From Tritrichomonas musculus (taxonomy: Eukaryota > Parabasalia > Tritrichomonadida > Tritrichomonadidae): DNA of 64,000 nucleotides. Below, one piece after another: positions 38,949 to 50,122 of this stretch (position 1 is its first letter; each line of letters begins with the position of its first letter). Both the position numbers and the translations under genes were made by a program. The notes under the pieces are model-generated. The model ran no database searches. It was not told the DNA's origin and saw only the letters and a program-made list of their open reading frames with translations. The DNA lies in NCBI GenBank assembly GCA_039105265.1, contig JAPFFF010000030.1, forward strand, positions 1,612,001 to 1,676,000, read 5' to 3'.

Positions 38949-39860
38949 AAGAAAACTGACGCGCGATATAATCATAAATCATTTAATAAATAATAATCAT
39001 TGAACATACATAAATGCTTTTTGTATTTTGAAATTCAATTAATAATTAATATCATTTAAAGACAACTTTTTGAGCTTTGCTCAAAAAGTTGTCATTCTTG
39101 AGATCTATTAGGTTTAATGTTTCATTTGTTTTCTTCATGAAAGTTGATTTATGTAAGTTTTGAAAAGAAATCAAATTTGAAAATTATAAAGGGCCACTTT
39201 TTGAGCGAAGCTCAAAAAGTGTCCAAGCATAAGATTCATTTCGGTTATGTAATAACTTGGTTATAGCTGGTTTTGATGTTTGAATATCTGATTTGAGGAA
39301 ATTGCAAGAAACGCCACTTTTTGAGCTTCGCTCAAAAAGTGTCTATGCTTTAGATAATAATGGCATAATAATACATTTTTCTTTCAAGAACATTGTTCTA
39401 TTTTAAGCAAGTATTCTATAAAAACAAACGATTAAAAGAAATAGAAAAATAATTGAGGGTCAATTTGGTTTCTCTTGTTATAAACATTTTGCATCAAAAA
39501 GTTATTTTATTTTTTATCTTTAAGAAAAAGTTATGTTTTATTTTTTACTCCAAGAAAAAGTTCATGATTATTTTTCACTCTATCAAATTGTGGAAACTTT
39601 TTGACCGAAAAAAAATCAAAATAAACAAAAAAAAATTAAATATACTATATGAAAAAAAAAAAAAAAAACATTGAAAAACACTTCAAAAAGGTCAGAGTAA
39701 ACAATCACTAAAAACTTTCAATACGTTATATATATTATTAATAAACTATTCATGCTAATAAATATATTATTTGATCATTAAAAATATAAAAGAATTAGAA
39801 ATAAAAAAGTAATTCAAAAAAAATTTTATACTTTTAAATAATTAATGGATTAAGATATAT
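38259..39860. other. Long intergenic region with homopolymer tract and hairpins
   Basis: About 1.6 kb without a convincing gene. It includes a 48-base poly(A) run at 38900-38947, three matching hairpins (separate entry) and a Lys/Phe-rich open stretch near 39453-39674. That stretch is made of AAAAA/TTTTT runs and is not protein-like. Confidence 0.6.
39061..39341. repeat. Three matching hairpins about 130 bases apart
   Basis: Perfect inverted repeats with CACTTTTTGAGC-type arms and 3-base loops lie at 39061-39093 (15-bp stem, loop TTT), 39195-39221 (12-bp stem, loop GAA) and 39315-39341 (12-bp stem, loop TTC). The second and third differ only in the loop. They are not coding. They may be a dispersed palindromic repeat or a transcript-end structure for the flanking HAD phosphatase gene, which reads towards them. 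Confidence 0.85.
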
Positions 39861-40478
39861 TTATAACAATGTTTTTATAATGTTAAGATCTTCGCCAATA
39901 TGATAATGATATGCATGAATACCAAGTGAGGATGCTGCATTACAATTTGTTTCGGAGTCATCAATAAATAATGATTCATTTGGGATAAGTTTGGTTTCTT
40001 TGATCACTTCCTCAAAAATATCTGAATCGGGTTTATCTTTATGCATTTTAAAAGATAAAAAAATATTATCGAAAAAATTATTGATATTTAAACCTTGATA
40101 ATTGAACATGTTACAACTGCATTGCCAATGAAGTTCATTTGTGTTGCTGAGTGCATAAATGGTATATTTTTTGTGTAATTCTATTAATAAGTCAAGTTTT
40201 TCATGCGGAATGCCAATTAACATTTGATTCCACATACTATCTATCTCTTCATCAGTTAAATCTTTATCAATTTCTTTTCGGATAAAGTTTCTGAACTCTT
40301 CGGTACTTATTAGCCCAAGCCTATATTGAGTAAAATGATCATCTGAACTAATCTCATGAATTTTTTTGTCAATATCTTTAAAACCAGCTTTTCTTAAAGC
40401 ATCTATACTTTTTTTGAAATCTATGTCAATTAAAACTCCTCCTACGTCAAAAATAATTGTTTTTATTTTCGGATTCAT
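39861..40478 (-). CDS. HAD-family phosphatase (YihX/subfamily IA type)
   Basis: A 205-residue haloacid dehalogenase hydrolase, likely a small sugar-phosphate phosphatase. Motif I is IFDVGGVLID (about 8-17), with the nucleophile Asp at its start; GG in the next positions is typical of YihX-like bacterial enzymes. Motif II is ALSNTN, motif III the Lys in HKDKPDSDIF, and motif IV FIDDSETNCNAA near 170. A helical cap lies between motifs I and II (YRLGLISTEEFRNFI). The start at 40478 places motif I near the N-terminus, as in the family; 20 extra upstream codons are not family-like. The close fit to bacterial enzymes suggests lateral transfer, common in trichomonads, but this needs a tree. Confidence 0.88.
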   Translation of the reverse strand: MNPKIKTIIFDVGGVLIDIDFKKSIDALRKAGFKDIDKKIHEISSDDHFTQYRLGLISTEEFRNFIRKEIDKDLTDEEIDSMWNQMLIGIPHEKLDLLIELHKKYTIYALSNTNELHWQCSCNMFNYQGLNINNFFDNIFLSFKMHKDKPDSDIFEEVIKETKLIPNESLFIDDSETNCNAASSLGIHAYHYHIGEDLNIIKTLL

Positions 40479-41322
40479 AATTTTAACTCTAGACCAAATA
40501 TACTCTGAATAAATAATTGAATAGATTCTATTACTCAATCTAATTTCTGCTAGTAATTTACCGAAATTTAGCTGTACATTTTATGTAAAAATAATTCTAC
40601 AAATGGAATGTGTGAAAAATTCAGAACAATTTTCGATTTCATAAAAACCTAGTAAAAATGTAGATCCTAAAAACAATTCTTTTTTATTATCTCAATTCTT
40701 TTAATCTTTCATTTTAGCAGATGAATCTGATAAAGATTAATTAATTGTTTTTACTTAATTTCTTTTTTGATTAATGATATTTCTTCTTCCCCAACCACAA
40801 ACAGCAAAAGTAAAATTCTTTTCTTCTTCTTAATCTTTTTCTTCTTTTTAATTATCTCTACAGTTTTCAACTCAATCATTTTCATTATCATATTATCAAA
40901 CATCCTTTTCATATATTATTCAAAATTTGAAACTTTTTGATTAGAAAAGTTGATATCTTTAACTTTTTTGAAGGCCTCTCTCAAAATATATGAATATGAG
41001 TATCTTTAAAAAAATAAATTAATATAGAATTATTATAACTTTAATAAAAATAATTTCATATTTAATATAAGCTTTATGTTATAATTCTTTTGATATAATT
41101 TATATACACAATTTCCATTTTAATATTCGATTAAATAATATCATAATTCTCAATCTATCATGCTAAAAATCATTTATCCCAGATATAAATGATGAAAGTT
41201 GCAAAAAGAGTTTATAATTCTATTCACACTTCTGAGTATTATTATAAGAACAAATTCTTAATTCACGCAAAATCATGTTTATTAGCCTTAAAAAATATTA
41301 AATATAAAAATAAAAAATTATT
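40479..41322. other. AT-rich intergenic DNA
   Basis: Homopolymer-rich DNA between two minus-strand genes. A CTTCTT-type pyrimidine stretch lies near 40770-40860. No gene or RNA was recognised. Confidence 0.55.
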
Positions 41323-42081
41323 TTATAATAAGTTTTCGTATTGCTTTTTGATCTGATAGGTCTGATTTGATTTTTGATAATCTGAGCTTTCTCTTTCTCC
41401 AAGATGATAATTTTTGAATTTATGCATATTTATTGAAATATGCTTATTGCTATCAATGAATTTACTGAATTTATGATTTAATTTTTTTTTCCCTTTACCA
41501 TAATTTGATTTTTGTGGATAGTCATTGCGAAATTGAAATAAAGACAATTGGACTTTCATTGATCCTACAGTTGTTCCATCAATTGATCCAACGGTGAATT
41601 CATCCTGCTTTGATTTATCAAATAAATATATTGGGATTGTTTGAACTTTGTCATTAACATACTTGACTTTGTCTTGATTCTTGAATTTTTGTTCATCTTT
41701 TTTATAAGCATCTTCATTATCATTTAACATCTGAATTAAGTTATGATAGTTAATAATTGCATAGGCGATTTTATGGTCAATATTTACTTTTCCTTTCATT
41801 TTGAACAAAAGTATGATTTTGTTCATTCTTTCATTATTTACCTTTGATTTTCTAACATTTACATTGAAGATTTGATTTGATTTTGAGATTTTTTCAACAG
41901 GGATCGTTGCTGAAGTTTTATACTCATCAGGATAACTTGAACAATTAGAATGATCTGGGGATTCTGGGATTGTTTTAACTTTAATGGTAATATCTTTTTT
42001 TGTTAATAAATCTTTTCTAAGTTCAAAGCCAATTAGATGAATATTCATTTTATAATTTTCCTTTTTTATCTCTTCGTTCAT
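41323..42081 (-). CDS. Unknown soluble protein, 252 aa
   Basis: The start is the ATG at 42081, because the open frame upstream begins with GTG. Charged, Lys/Asn-rich and mostly beta-type early on (MNIHLIGFELRKDLLTKK), it has a central charged helix and then IPIYLFDKSKQDEFTVGS and MKVQLSLFQF, which has a C2-domain-like rhythm. The last 60 residues are basic and His/Asn-rich. No signal peptide or membrane segment was seen. A C2-like family is only a guess; function unknown. Confidence 0.6.
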   Translation of the reverse strand: MNEEIKKENYKMNIHLIGFELRKDLLTKKDITIKVKTIPESPDHSNCSSYPDEYKTSATIPVEKISKSNQIFNVNVRKSKVNNERMNKIILLFKMKGKVNIDHKIAYAIINYHNLIQMLNDNEDAYKKDEQKFKNQDKVKYVNDKVQTIPIYLFDKSKQDEFTVGSIDGTTVGSMKVQLSLFQFRNDYPQKSNYGKGKKKLNHKFSKFIDSNKHISINMHKFKNYHLGERESSDYQKSNQTYQIKKQYENLL

Positions 42082-43011
42082 TTCTTGCTTAGTCAAAATC
42101 ACAAATGAAATATTCTCATAAAAAAATCATTTTTTATCTTCAAAAATTACATTCAAAAAAAATTTATCAATCATTCGAAAATTCTATTAAATTCAATTGA
42201 ATAATCAAAACTTCATAAAGACTATCAAAAATTGAAGTTTTTGAATGGAATAATAAATATACGATACTAATTTTCGGTCTCAATGGTTGTAAAATTATTG
42301 TTTGCTAAATTTCTTAAAAAATCTTTTATCATATAACAATACTTCAATTATTGAAATATGAATAACAATCCGCTAAAATCAAAGAAAAAAAAAATATTCA
42401 AAATTGAAGCAATTCAATTTTTCAATAAATCAATGTTGAGTTAAAATTATTTTTACATCAATGATTTCGAATTTTTTATATCAACCATTCATCAATAACA
42501 CTTTTATAAATCATTTTTTTTAATAATGTTGAATTAATAATCTTTAAATATTACATTTAAATTATTTTTTATCATTCAATCTGAAAAAATCTCATAAAAA
42601 GTGAAAAACAAATTTACATTGCATCAAAATTTGCATGAAATATAAGATAACAGTTTTTATTTTATATAATCTTTAGGTTCAAGTGAAAACTGATTTGCAA
42701 AAACTAATGAAAATTATAACACATAATTACTTCAGGCTTTATTGAACAATAAATCAAAAAATATTTTAATAATAGAAATCAATTCTTATACAACTTGACA
42801 ACATTATAATTAATTATTAATCTAATAAGACTAAAAAATAAAACATCATTTATCCATTTATCTTTAAGTAATGCCTTAAATAATTTTAAGGATTTAAAAA
42901 GGTATAAAATAAGAATTTACACAAATTAATTTATCAGTTTAAAAAAATAATTTTTCTTCGTTAACTATAAAAACGTTATTTTAAAAATTTTATCTATATT
43001 TTAAAAAAGAA
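42082..43011. other. AT-rich intergenic DNA
   Basis: About 930 bases with nothing but AT-rich low-complexity sequence. I see no gene, RNA or organised repeat. Confidence 0.6.
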
Positions 43012-43413
43012 TTGGATATCAGACCATATATTATTCTATCTGGAGCCCTTCTTTTGTTCATCCATTTATATCACCGCAAATCATCTGAACTAAAAATAAT
43101 ATTATTAGAAAATTTACTAGTTTTTGAAGTATTTTATCTATCCTATGATAAATTACAAAATTTCATTGAAAATAAAATACCAATTACTCCAAAAGCTTTC
43201 CGATACTTTTTAGAAAATGACCAAAACAATCTTCTTGCAAATTATTTGAAAATTGTTCCATCCAATAATACGGTTCAATATCAAACTCTCATTCCATTTC
43301 ATTCCAATGGCATCTCAAAAAAATCCATTGATTATAGAGATTTATTTTCATTTGTTAATATTGATGATCATATAAAGAATTTCAATGCTTTAAACCTTTT
43401 AGAATTTTGTTAG
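43012..43413 (+). pseudogene. Open stretch without an ATG, possible gene fragment
   Basis: A 133-codon open stretch that begins at TTG and has no in-frame ATG. The peptide has normal-looking composition (DKLQNFIENKIPITPKAFRY), with helical repeats reminiscent of the N-terminal part of trichomonad ankyrin-type proteins, but no motif is certain. It is most likely a remnant; an unrecognised intron or non-ATG start cannot be excluded. Confidence 0.3.
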
Positions 43414-44011
43414 TTAATATATTTATATTGTTTTAATTAATACTATAAAGAAATTTAATTATCTTTATTACTATGATAACTTCATTTGCTGTTTTAATGA
43501 TTTTTGGACCATTATAAACTTAATATTAACATAATTACTGGAAGTATTTCTCATTTTTGATATCCAAATTGAAAATTTAAAAATTATATTAATTATTTAA
43601 AGATGAAAAACTAATATTCAAATTATTTTTACTAAAACATATGTACATAATATTTTTTAATTCAAATAATGAAGGTCACAATATTAACAAATGCTTTAGT
43701 TCCAACAAAAATTTAATATTATAAAAGTAAATCGTTGAATTCGTCTATAAATTTATTATTTTATTTATGAAATAGAATAATTTTATTTTCTTGCATTTAT
43801 TAAAATCAATCTTTGTAATAATAAAAGATAAACTTTAAAAATATGATTCTTATAAATTTTTGATTTCTAACAATTTTTTCAACTTTTTGAAAATTTTTAT
43901 ATGAGGATAATTTATCGTAATTCAATATTTTATATGAGCTACCAGAAAATTTGTTATCTGTCATTTTGATATCATTGAATAAGTTATGATTCGTAATATT
44001 TCTAATTTGAT
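43414..44011. other. AT-rich intergenic DNA
   Basis: About 600 bases upstream of a kinase gene; no feature supported. Confidence 0.55.
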
Positions 44012-45247
44012 ATGACCGACAAACGTTTTCCGGAGAAAATCGGAAAATTTGTTTTACAAAAAAAGATTGGTGAAGGTGCATTTTCATACGTGTATCTTGC
44101 AGAAGAAAAAAGGCATCATCATAATATAAAAGATCAAGCGACTGATTTAAAAGAAAAGAAAAAACATTCATCTCATTCACATCATAAGGAAGAGACAAAA
44201 TATGCAGTATGCAAGATTATGCCACGAAAACAAAATGTTAAAAAATTAACACCAGCAAGATTTGACCAAGAAATCAAAGCCCAACAACTTATGCATCATC
44301 CAAATATTGTACAATTAATAGATATTCAAAAAGATTCCGACTACTATTACGTTTTTCTTGAGTATTGCTCAGGTGGTGATCTATTTGATTATATTTATAC
44401 AAGAGACAAATTATCGGAAAATCAATCAGCCGTTTTTATCAAACAGATTTTGAATGGACTCAAATACATCCATTCACTAAACGTTGCTCATTGCGATTTG
44501 AAACCTGAAAATATTCTTCTCGACAATTCATGCATTCCTAAGATTTCAGACTTCGGATCAGCCAAAATTCTTGACAGAAATGGCCTTATAAATACTTCAT
44601 ACGGATCACCAAGCTATGCTTCTCCTGAAAGTTTAAGTGGTGATCCTTATGATCCAAAGAAAAGTGACATTTGGGCATGTGGAGTAATTCTTTATGCAAT
44701 GACAACAGGACTTTGTCCATGGTCCAAAAAAAATGGACAAATAGAATTAAATAATCAAATCAAGAATGGCAAATACACAATTCCATCATTTCTTTCACAT
44801 GATTGTGCTGATCTTATTCAAAGATTAATGACTGTTGATTACAAGAAAAGGATTTCAATTGAAGAAGCTCTCAATCATCCTTTCTTAACACATGTTAAAA
44901 TTCCTCTGACCAAATTTCAATTCAAATTTATTTCACTCAGAAAAATTGATCATTTCTTAGGAATTGATAGAAATAATAAAATTGACAAAATGATCAAAAA
45001 TTTAAGTATTCAGAAGAATTCTGATACTGATTCAAAATTTGACACGAATTTTGCGAAAGTTGAGAATAATATTCAGAATGACCAAAACAAAACACATAAA
45101 GGAGATGGAAAAAAATTACCTCCATTACCACCAAAAGCCAGATCAAGAAAAGAAGCAAAGAAGATTGAAAAGAGAAATAACAAAACCGACATCAAAAATC
45201 TTCCAACGAGACGATCTGAACAATGCAATTATAAAATTCTTTATTGA
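44012..45247 (+). CDS. CAMK-like Ser/Thr protein kinase with His-rich N-lobe insert and proline-rich tail
   Basis: A 411-residue kinase with all catalytic elements: GEGAFSYVYLAEE (about 19), YAVCKIMPRK with the Lys, HCDLKPENILL (about 158), SDFGSAK (about 179), YASPESLSG, and DIWACGVILYAMTTGLCPW. The domain ends with ALNHPFL near 293. Between the glycine loop and the Lys strand lies a roughly 30-residue charged insert rich in His and Lys (KKHSSHSHHKEE), unusual for this position. The 115-residue tail is basic with a proline cluster, KKLPPLPPKARSRK, a possible SH3-type ligand. No ligand domain is known here, so partners are open. Confidence 0.92.
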   Translation: MTDKRFPEKIGKFVLQKKIGEGAFSYVYLAEEKRHHHNIKDQATDLKEKKKHSSHSHHKEETKYAVCKIMPRKQNVKKLTPARFDQEIKAQQLMHHPNIVQLIDIQKDSDYYYVFLEYCSGGDLFDYIYTRDKLSENQSAVFIKQILNGLKYIHSLNVAHCDLKPENILLDNSCIPKISDFGSAKILDRNGLINTSYGSPSYASPESLSGDPYDPKKSDIWACGVILYAMTTGLCPWSKKNGQIELNNQIKNGKYTIPSFLSHDCADLIQRLMTVDYKKRISIEEALNHPFLTHVKIPLTKFQFKFISLRKIDHFLGIDRNNKIDKMIKNLSIQKNSDTDSKFDTNFAKVENNIQNDQNKTHKGDGKKLPPLPPKARSRKEAKKIEKRNNKTDIKNLPTRRSEQCNYKILY

Positions 45248-45801
45248 AATATAATGCTACATATTGTATATTGTTATTATTATTATTATTATTATGAATA
45301 AAAATCATGATTTTTATTTTTATTTTTTTTTGAATTTTAATAGAGTGGAATGACGGCGCTCATTCTAAACAATAAAGTTGGATTCAAAATGCTTGGGACA
45401 ACATTCAATTTTTTTCAATGTTTCTCTGAAAATATTGCATTCTACTTGGAACTTATTGACCTTTAAAATGAGTAATTTTGACCTTTACTTTTGAGATCAC
45501 TCAATATAAAGACAATTATTGCGGTTAATACTAATCTTATATATATATATATATATATATAAAGAAAGACTAATAACTGTCTGTTGCATTTCAAATCAAC
45601 CTTTTTTTTAAACTGATATTCGACCATATATATAGACATTTAAAAAGACGGATATGAAATGTGCAGACTGCATAATTTATTAAATATTACTTTGTTTGCT
45701 TATTTTTTTCTTTATACGAAAAACTTAACAATGCCATATAAACGAGTAATTTTTTATTTATTACAGCTTTTTTATTTTTATTTTGGGGTAGAATAGATAT
45801 A
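45248..45801. other. Intergenic DNA with (TTA)n and (TA)n microsatellites
   Basis: A short TTA repeat follows the kinase stop near 45270-45295, and a TA run of about 22 bases lies near 45540-45561. No gene was recognised. The DNA abuts an inverted-repeat transposon. Confidence 0.6.
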
Positions 45802-47294
45802 ACACTGTTAAGGTGAAGTGACCATCACAGTATTCAAAAGTAAGAACTTTTTGATAAATGTAATAAGAACTTTTTGATAAATGTAATAAGAACTTTTTGT
45901 GAAATTAAATTTTGGATCTAAAATTATTTGGGAATATAATAATACCGAAATGAAACTATTATGGAATATAGCGACATAATTACAATAATATTCTTGAAGT
46001 TACTGGTATTTTACTCTAATTTAAACTTGATATTCAAAATTGGTAATAATTTATATGGAAGTCTTCAAAAAGATATATTATCCACAAAACTAATTCCTCA
46101 AAAAGGTAATAAAATATACCGCAAGCGTCACTATGACCATATTAAAACCAGATTAAATAATAATATGTAATGTATTGCCAAAAAAAAACAGTATAAAATA
46201 CGTTACTTTTATTAATGATAATAATATTGACACAAATAGCTACTCCCTGAATTCCAAATCTAGCAGAAAATTTATAATTAAAATTATTTCGAAAACTAAA
46301 CTTTCATTTAATCAACCAAAGTCTCATTTTTTTTAAAAATAAGCTCATAAAAGAAAAATTAGATTTTTAAACAGTTGGCGTATCCTTTTAAAATGTATTG
46401 ATTTAATATTAAATTATATTACTGAGAAACAGTCGAATAAATTTCTGTAAAAACAGTTATTTCAAATAAATTTGTACAAGCAAGATGAAAAAAATGATTA
46501 ATTGAGATTTTAAAATACTACATTTAAATAATTCTGATACCATGTTGCTATAAATTAAAAACTAAAAAAAAAAACTATTCATATTTATTAAAACTTTAGG
46601 ATTTTACTAGCATTTTTTTTAATATCTTACAATATTGTAAGATATCCTACAATATTTAAATATTTGAATTTTTTCTTAATATATTCAAAATTTGTTAAAG
46701 CTCTCACAATTTTAGTAAAATATTAATGATTCCAATATTTTTATTTTTAATCTATTAAAATATCAAATGCTCATAAAAATAATATTCAATAAGTAATTTA
46801 TTCATTTAAATTATGTTTGGTCTTTTCGTCTATGTGGTATAGTATAAATTTTAAAGCCTAAGTTAATCGCTATCGAGTATTTAGGAAATCGTTTGAAAGC
46901 CTAAGTTAATCGCTATCGAGTATTTAGATAATCGTTTGAAAGTCTAAGTTAATCGCTATCGAGTATTTAGATAATCGTTTGAAAGTCTATGTTAATCGAT
47001 ATCGAGTATTTAGGAAATCGTTTGAAAGTCTAAGATAATCGCTATCGAGTATTTAGGAAATCGCTTGAAAGTTTAAGTTAATCGCTATCGAGTATTTAGA
47101 TAATCGTTTGAAAGTCTAAGTTAATCGCTATCGAGTATTTAGATAATCGTTTTAAAGTCTAAAAAATAAAAGGCGCCAAAATTAAATATCATTTATCAAA
47201 AAGTTCTTATTATATTTATCAAAAAGTTCTTATTACATTTATCAAAAAGTTCTTATTTTTGAATACTGTGATGGTCACTTCACCTTAACAGTGT
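45802..47294. mobile_element. Non-autonomous DNA transposon with about 100-bp inverted ends
   Basis: The left end, starting ACACTGTTAAGGTGAAG, is mirrored at the right end over about 100 bases (45802-45900 and 47196-47294) with few differences. Each end carries three copies of a unit like AAGAACTTTTTGATAAATGT. The inside has no transposase, only a 69-codon AT-rich open stretch at 45961-46170 and a 43-bp tandem array near the right end. I found no clear flanking duplication, so the superfamily is not assigned. Confidence 0.8.
46853..47153. repeat. 43-bp tandem repeat, seven units
   Basis: Seven head-to-tail copies with the core TTAATCGCTATCGAGTATTT, differing by a few bases per copy. They lie inside the inverted-repeat transposon, close to its right end. 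Units are contiguous without spacers. This minisatellite probably grew within the element. Confidence 0.95.
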
Positions 47295-47338
47295 GCTATT
47301 TATCATTTCTCTTTTATTTTTATTTTTTTTTTTTTTTT

Positions 47339-48487
47339 TTAAACTTGGAGCAAAATATCGAAGTTACTATCATGAATATTGTCATCATTCTCATTGACAT
47401 ACAAGTCCTTGCACACAAAGAATCCGACCAAAAAACAAACAGAAGACGAAATCTGGGTAAACAACGTAACCAAATTCAAGCAAACAAACACAAGCTGAGT
47501 CCCAACTATGTTTGTTGTTTCCGTAAATAACATGTTTCTCAATGTGAAAGTGAAACAGTTTCCGAGCAGATCGAGAATGATTCCTATTTTTGTCATTGAA
47601 AAAGGCGCAGGCACACTGAGCAGCAAGAAACACAAAAGCATATACAAAGCCAAAGACACAAAGTATGTCATCCAATTGGATTCAACGTGCTGCAGCCAGC
47701 AGATAATGACAAAGTTTGTTGATTGAATTGTAACAAAAACTCTCACTGAACAAAAACCGGTTGGCTTTTTCTGATTAAAGGCGAAATTAAAAAGAAAGAC
47801 AATCAAAAGCTCAGTAATAACCAATATATATGACAACAATTCAAAGACAGTGAGAACAAATGATGGAAAATGTCCAAATGGAACTTTTTGAGAGAAAAAT
47901 TCGTTATTTTCAGAAATGATCAATAAAAACGAATTCATCAAGTTTTTCATACAGAAAACAAAGAAAAGATCAAATAATATATAATAAAAAATGCTTTCTT
48001 GCTTGTTATACCATTTGAAATAGATACGAAAACCAAGAAAAATTATGAAAAATATTGCACTGAAAAAAAGCGTGTAGATGATTGCATTTGAACATCGGTA
48101 ATCGAGATGTGATTTGCCATTTGAGAAGTTAAGACCAAGAGTAAATGATGATGTCTCATTACAGCAAAAAATATATGGCGTTAAAACGCTTTTTGATGAC
48201 GTTTTCCCTTCAATTTCTGTATCGTTAAAAATTGCGAATTGTATTTTTGACAATGATTCATGATTTTGGCAATATTTTGGATCATTTTTATGAATGTTTA
48301 TGTTTTTTAATTCCGATTTGGTGGCAAGTCCAAATATTATCTCTGTTGTTAAACCTGAAAAATTGAAAAAATAATTAGAATTCTTTTTAAAGCCATATTG
48401 TAAAAATGGATAGGCTTGAAAATAAACGGGAGAATTTCTTCTTAATTCTATTTGATAGTATTGAAGAAAAAATAAGAGAAAAATCAT
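47339..48487 (-). CDS. Seven-pass membrane protein with lumenal/extracellular N-domain
   Basis: A 382-residue protein. The ATG at 48487 is taken because the upstream codon is TTG. A hydrophobic N-terminus (MIFLLFFLQYYQ) acts as a signal peptide, followed by about 125 residues with Cys pairs (CCNETSSF, DYRCSN) and N-glycosylation sites. Then come about seven hydrophobic segments, beginning AIIYTLFFSAIFFIIFL. A signal peptide, lumenal domain, seven helices and short tail are the layout of GOST/Lung-7TM-type proteins of the secretory pathway and of some receptors. I see no family signature, so this is a topology-based call. The tail is acidic (YVNENDDNIHDSN). Confidence 0.7.
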   Translation of the reverse strand: MIFLLFFLQYYQIELRRNSPVYFQAYPFLQYGFKKNSNYFFNFSGLTTEIIFGLATKSELKNINIHKNDPKYCQNHESLSKIQFAIFNDTEIEGKTSSKSVLTPYIFCCNETSSFTLGLNFSNGKSHLDYRCSNAIIYTLFFSAIFFIIFLGFRIYFKWYNKQESIFYYILFDLFFVFCMKNLMNSFLLIISENNEFFSQKVPFGHFPSFVLTVFELLSYILVITELLIVFLFNFAFNQKKPTGFCSVRVFVTIQSTNFVIICWLQHVESNWMTYFVSLALYMLLCFLLLSVPAPFSMTKIGIILDLLGNCFTFTLRNMLFTETTNIVGTQLVFVCLNLVTLFTQISSSVCFLVGFFVCKDLYVNENDDNIHDSNFDILLQV

Positions 48488-48556
48488 CAAATCTTAATGC
48501 TTTTTTCGTATAAATGACGATAAGAACAATTCAATAAAAAAATTTTTATCTTAATG

Positions 48557-49936
48557 AGAGGTGCGGACAGGGTGAAGTGATTTAGATTCGCACCAAAATT
48601 TGCATATATTAATTATTTTTTATGTGCATTATAATGATATAATTTTTTTTTATTTTCGTCCACGGGGCCGACTTGTGGCGATATATGATTTTTTTTCTGA
48701 GGTAGAAAAATATAAACCACTGAAAAAAATATAAAAATATGTAAACTATAGAAATTATGTAATTAAGAGAAAAATCTATTATTTAGAAGAAAAAAAGTAA
48801 TAAAAACATGATAAAAATCATTTTTATACTATTTAAAAAAATGTGTCTCGTTTGTTATTATTTAATTATTAATGTATGATATAGTTTCCACTTAAATTGG
48901 CCCAAAAAAAAATTGAGAAAATGAAAATGGGCCAAATTTAATAAAAAAAAGTATTTTAAAATTATTTTATTAATATATAATTGTTATATATTTTATATAT
49001 ATCATATAATTATTATAATATAATAAAATAATAAATTACATATTAAGATATGAATTCAAATGTAACGACTCTCAATTATTATTTACTATATTCTCAATTT
49101 TATTCTCGAAGATTTTTTTATTCAAAATTTATGAAAAAAAAATTAATGAAAAAAAACTTTCTACATTTGATTTAAATTTTAATTAAACTTCAAAATATAT
49201 AAAGAAAATTATTTATTTCATTTCTCTCAAATTAACATTTTATGAAAAGCGCTTTGAATTTATAATTGATCAGTATTTAGAATATACAGTTATATAAAGT
49301 TTATTAATTGTTTATATTTATTTTAAATATTTTTATAGTATATATAATATTATTAAAAGTTATATAATCTATGATATACATATAAATATAAAAAGATATT
49401 TGCTTAATATTTTAATAAAAATTTTTTATTGAAAAAAAATCGTTATTAATGTTTATGATTTTAAAATTGATTTTTGCAGCTCAGCCCCCTGAATCAAATT
49501 AAACTAAATTTAGCATATCTTTATTAAATTAAAAGTAATATATCTAAATGTAATTATAATCTAAATAAATTCTTTATTTATTTAGATATTTCCAAAAAAT
49601 ATGTAAAAATTCATTAAAATGAACTTTTTAACAAAATATGAAATATTTATAAAATAACAAAATGCATAATTAATCATTAATTTCCAATATATATAATAAT
49701 TAATCATTATAATTTCAATCCATCCATCAGGTGGCTGGATTGGGTTATTTTCATAGGATACTTGTTTGTGTTATTATAACTTATATAATTGATATTTTAA
49801 AACATTTAAATAATAAATATATAAAATAAGTGCATTAGAATATAATATCAAAATGTTATTTAGTAATTATTAATACATAAAAAGATATGCATATTTTTAT
49901 AAACGTTAAAAATGTTAAGTAGGTGTCCGCACCTCT
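48557..49936. mobile_element. hAT-like non-autonomous transposon with 8-bp target duplication
   Basis: A 1.38-kb AT-rich element bounded by 13-bp inverted ends AGAGGTGCGGACA (48557-48569 and 49924-49936), which resemble hAT termini. It is flanked by an 8-bp direct duplication TCTTAATG (48549-48556 and 49937-49944), the duplication length of hAT transposons. There is no transposase frame inside, so it must depend on an enzyme encoded elsewhere. Internal GC-richer islands (near 48660 and 49485) stand out from the AT-rich rest. Confidence 0.88.
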
Positions 49937-50122
49937 TCTTAATGCGATTTTTGTAAATTTATCTTTCTTTAAGATTTAGATTTTTAAAAAAATTTTGCAA
50001 AATTAAATTTTTAGAAGTATAAAAAATGAATTTATTAAATATTTTTTATATGCTTGTCCTAAAATTATTTGATAAAAAAAAAAAAAGAATAATAATAATA
50101 ATTGACATTTGCATCTTTTATT

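Noticed and set aside
39453-39674. Lys/Phe-rich 73-codon open stretch
   Set aside because: Composed of A and T runs; composition is that of intergenic DNA, not of a gene.
45961-46170. 69-codon frame as a transposase
   Set aside because: Too short, AT-biased and without any DDE or zinc motif.
46853-47153. CRISPR-like array
   Set aside because: Units are contiguous without unique spacers and lie inside a eukaryotic transposon; it is a minisatellite.
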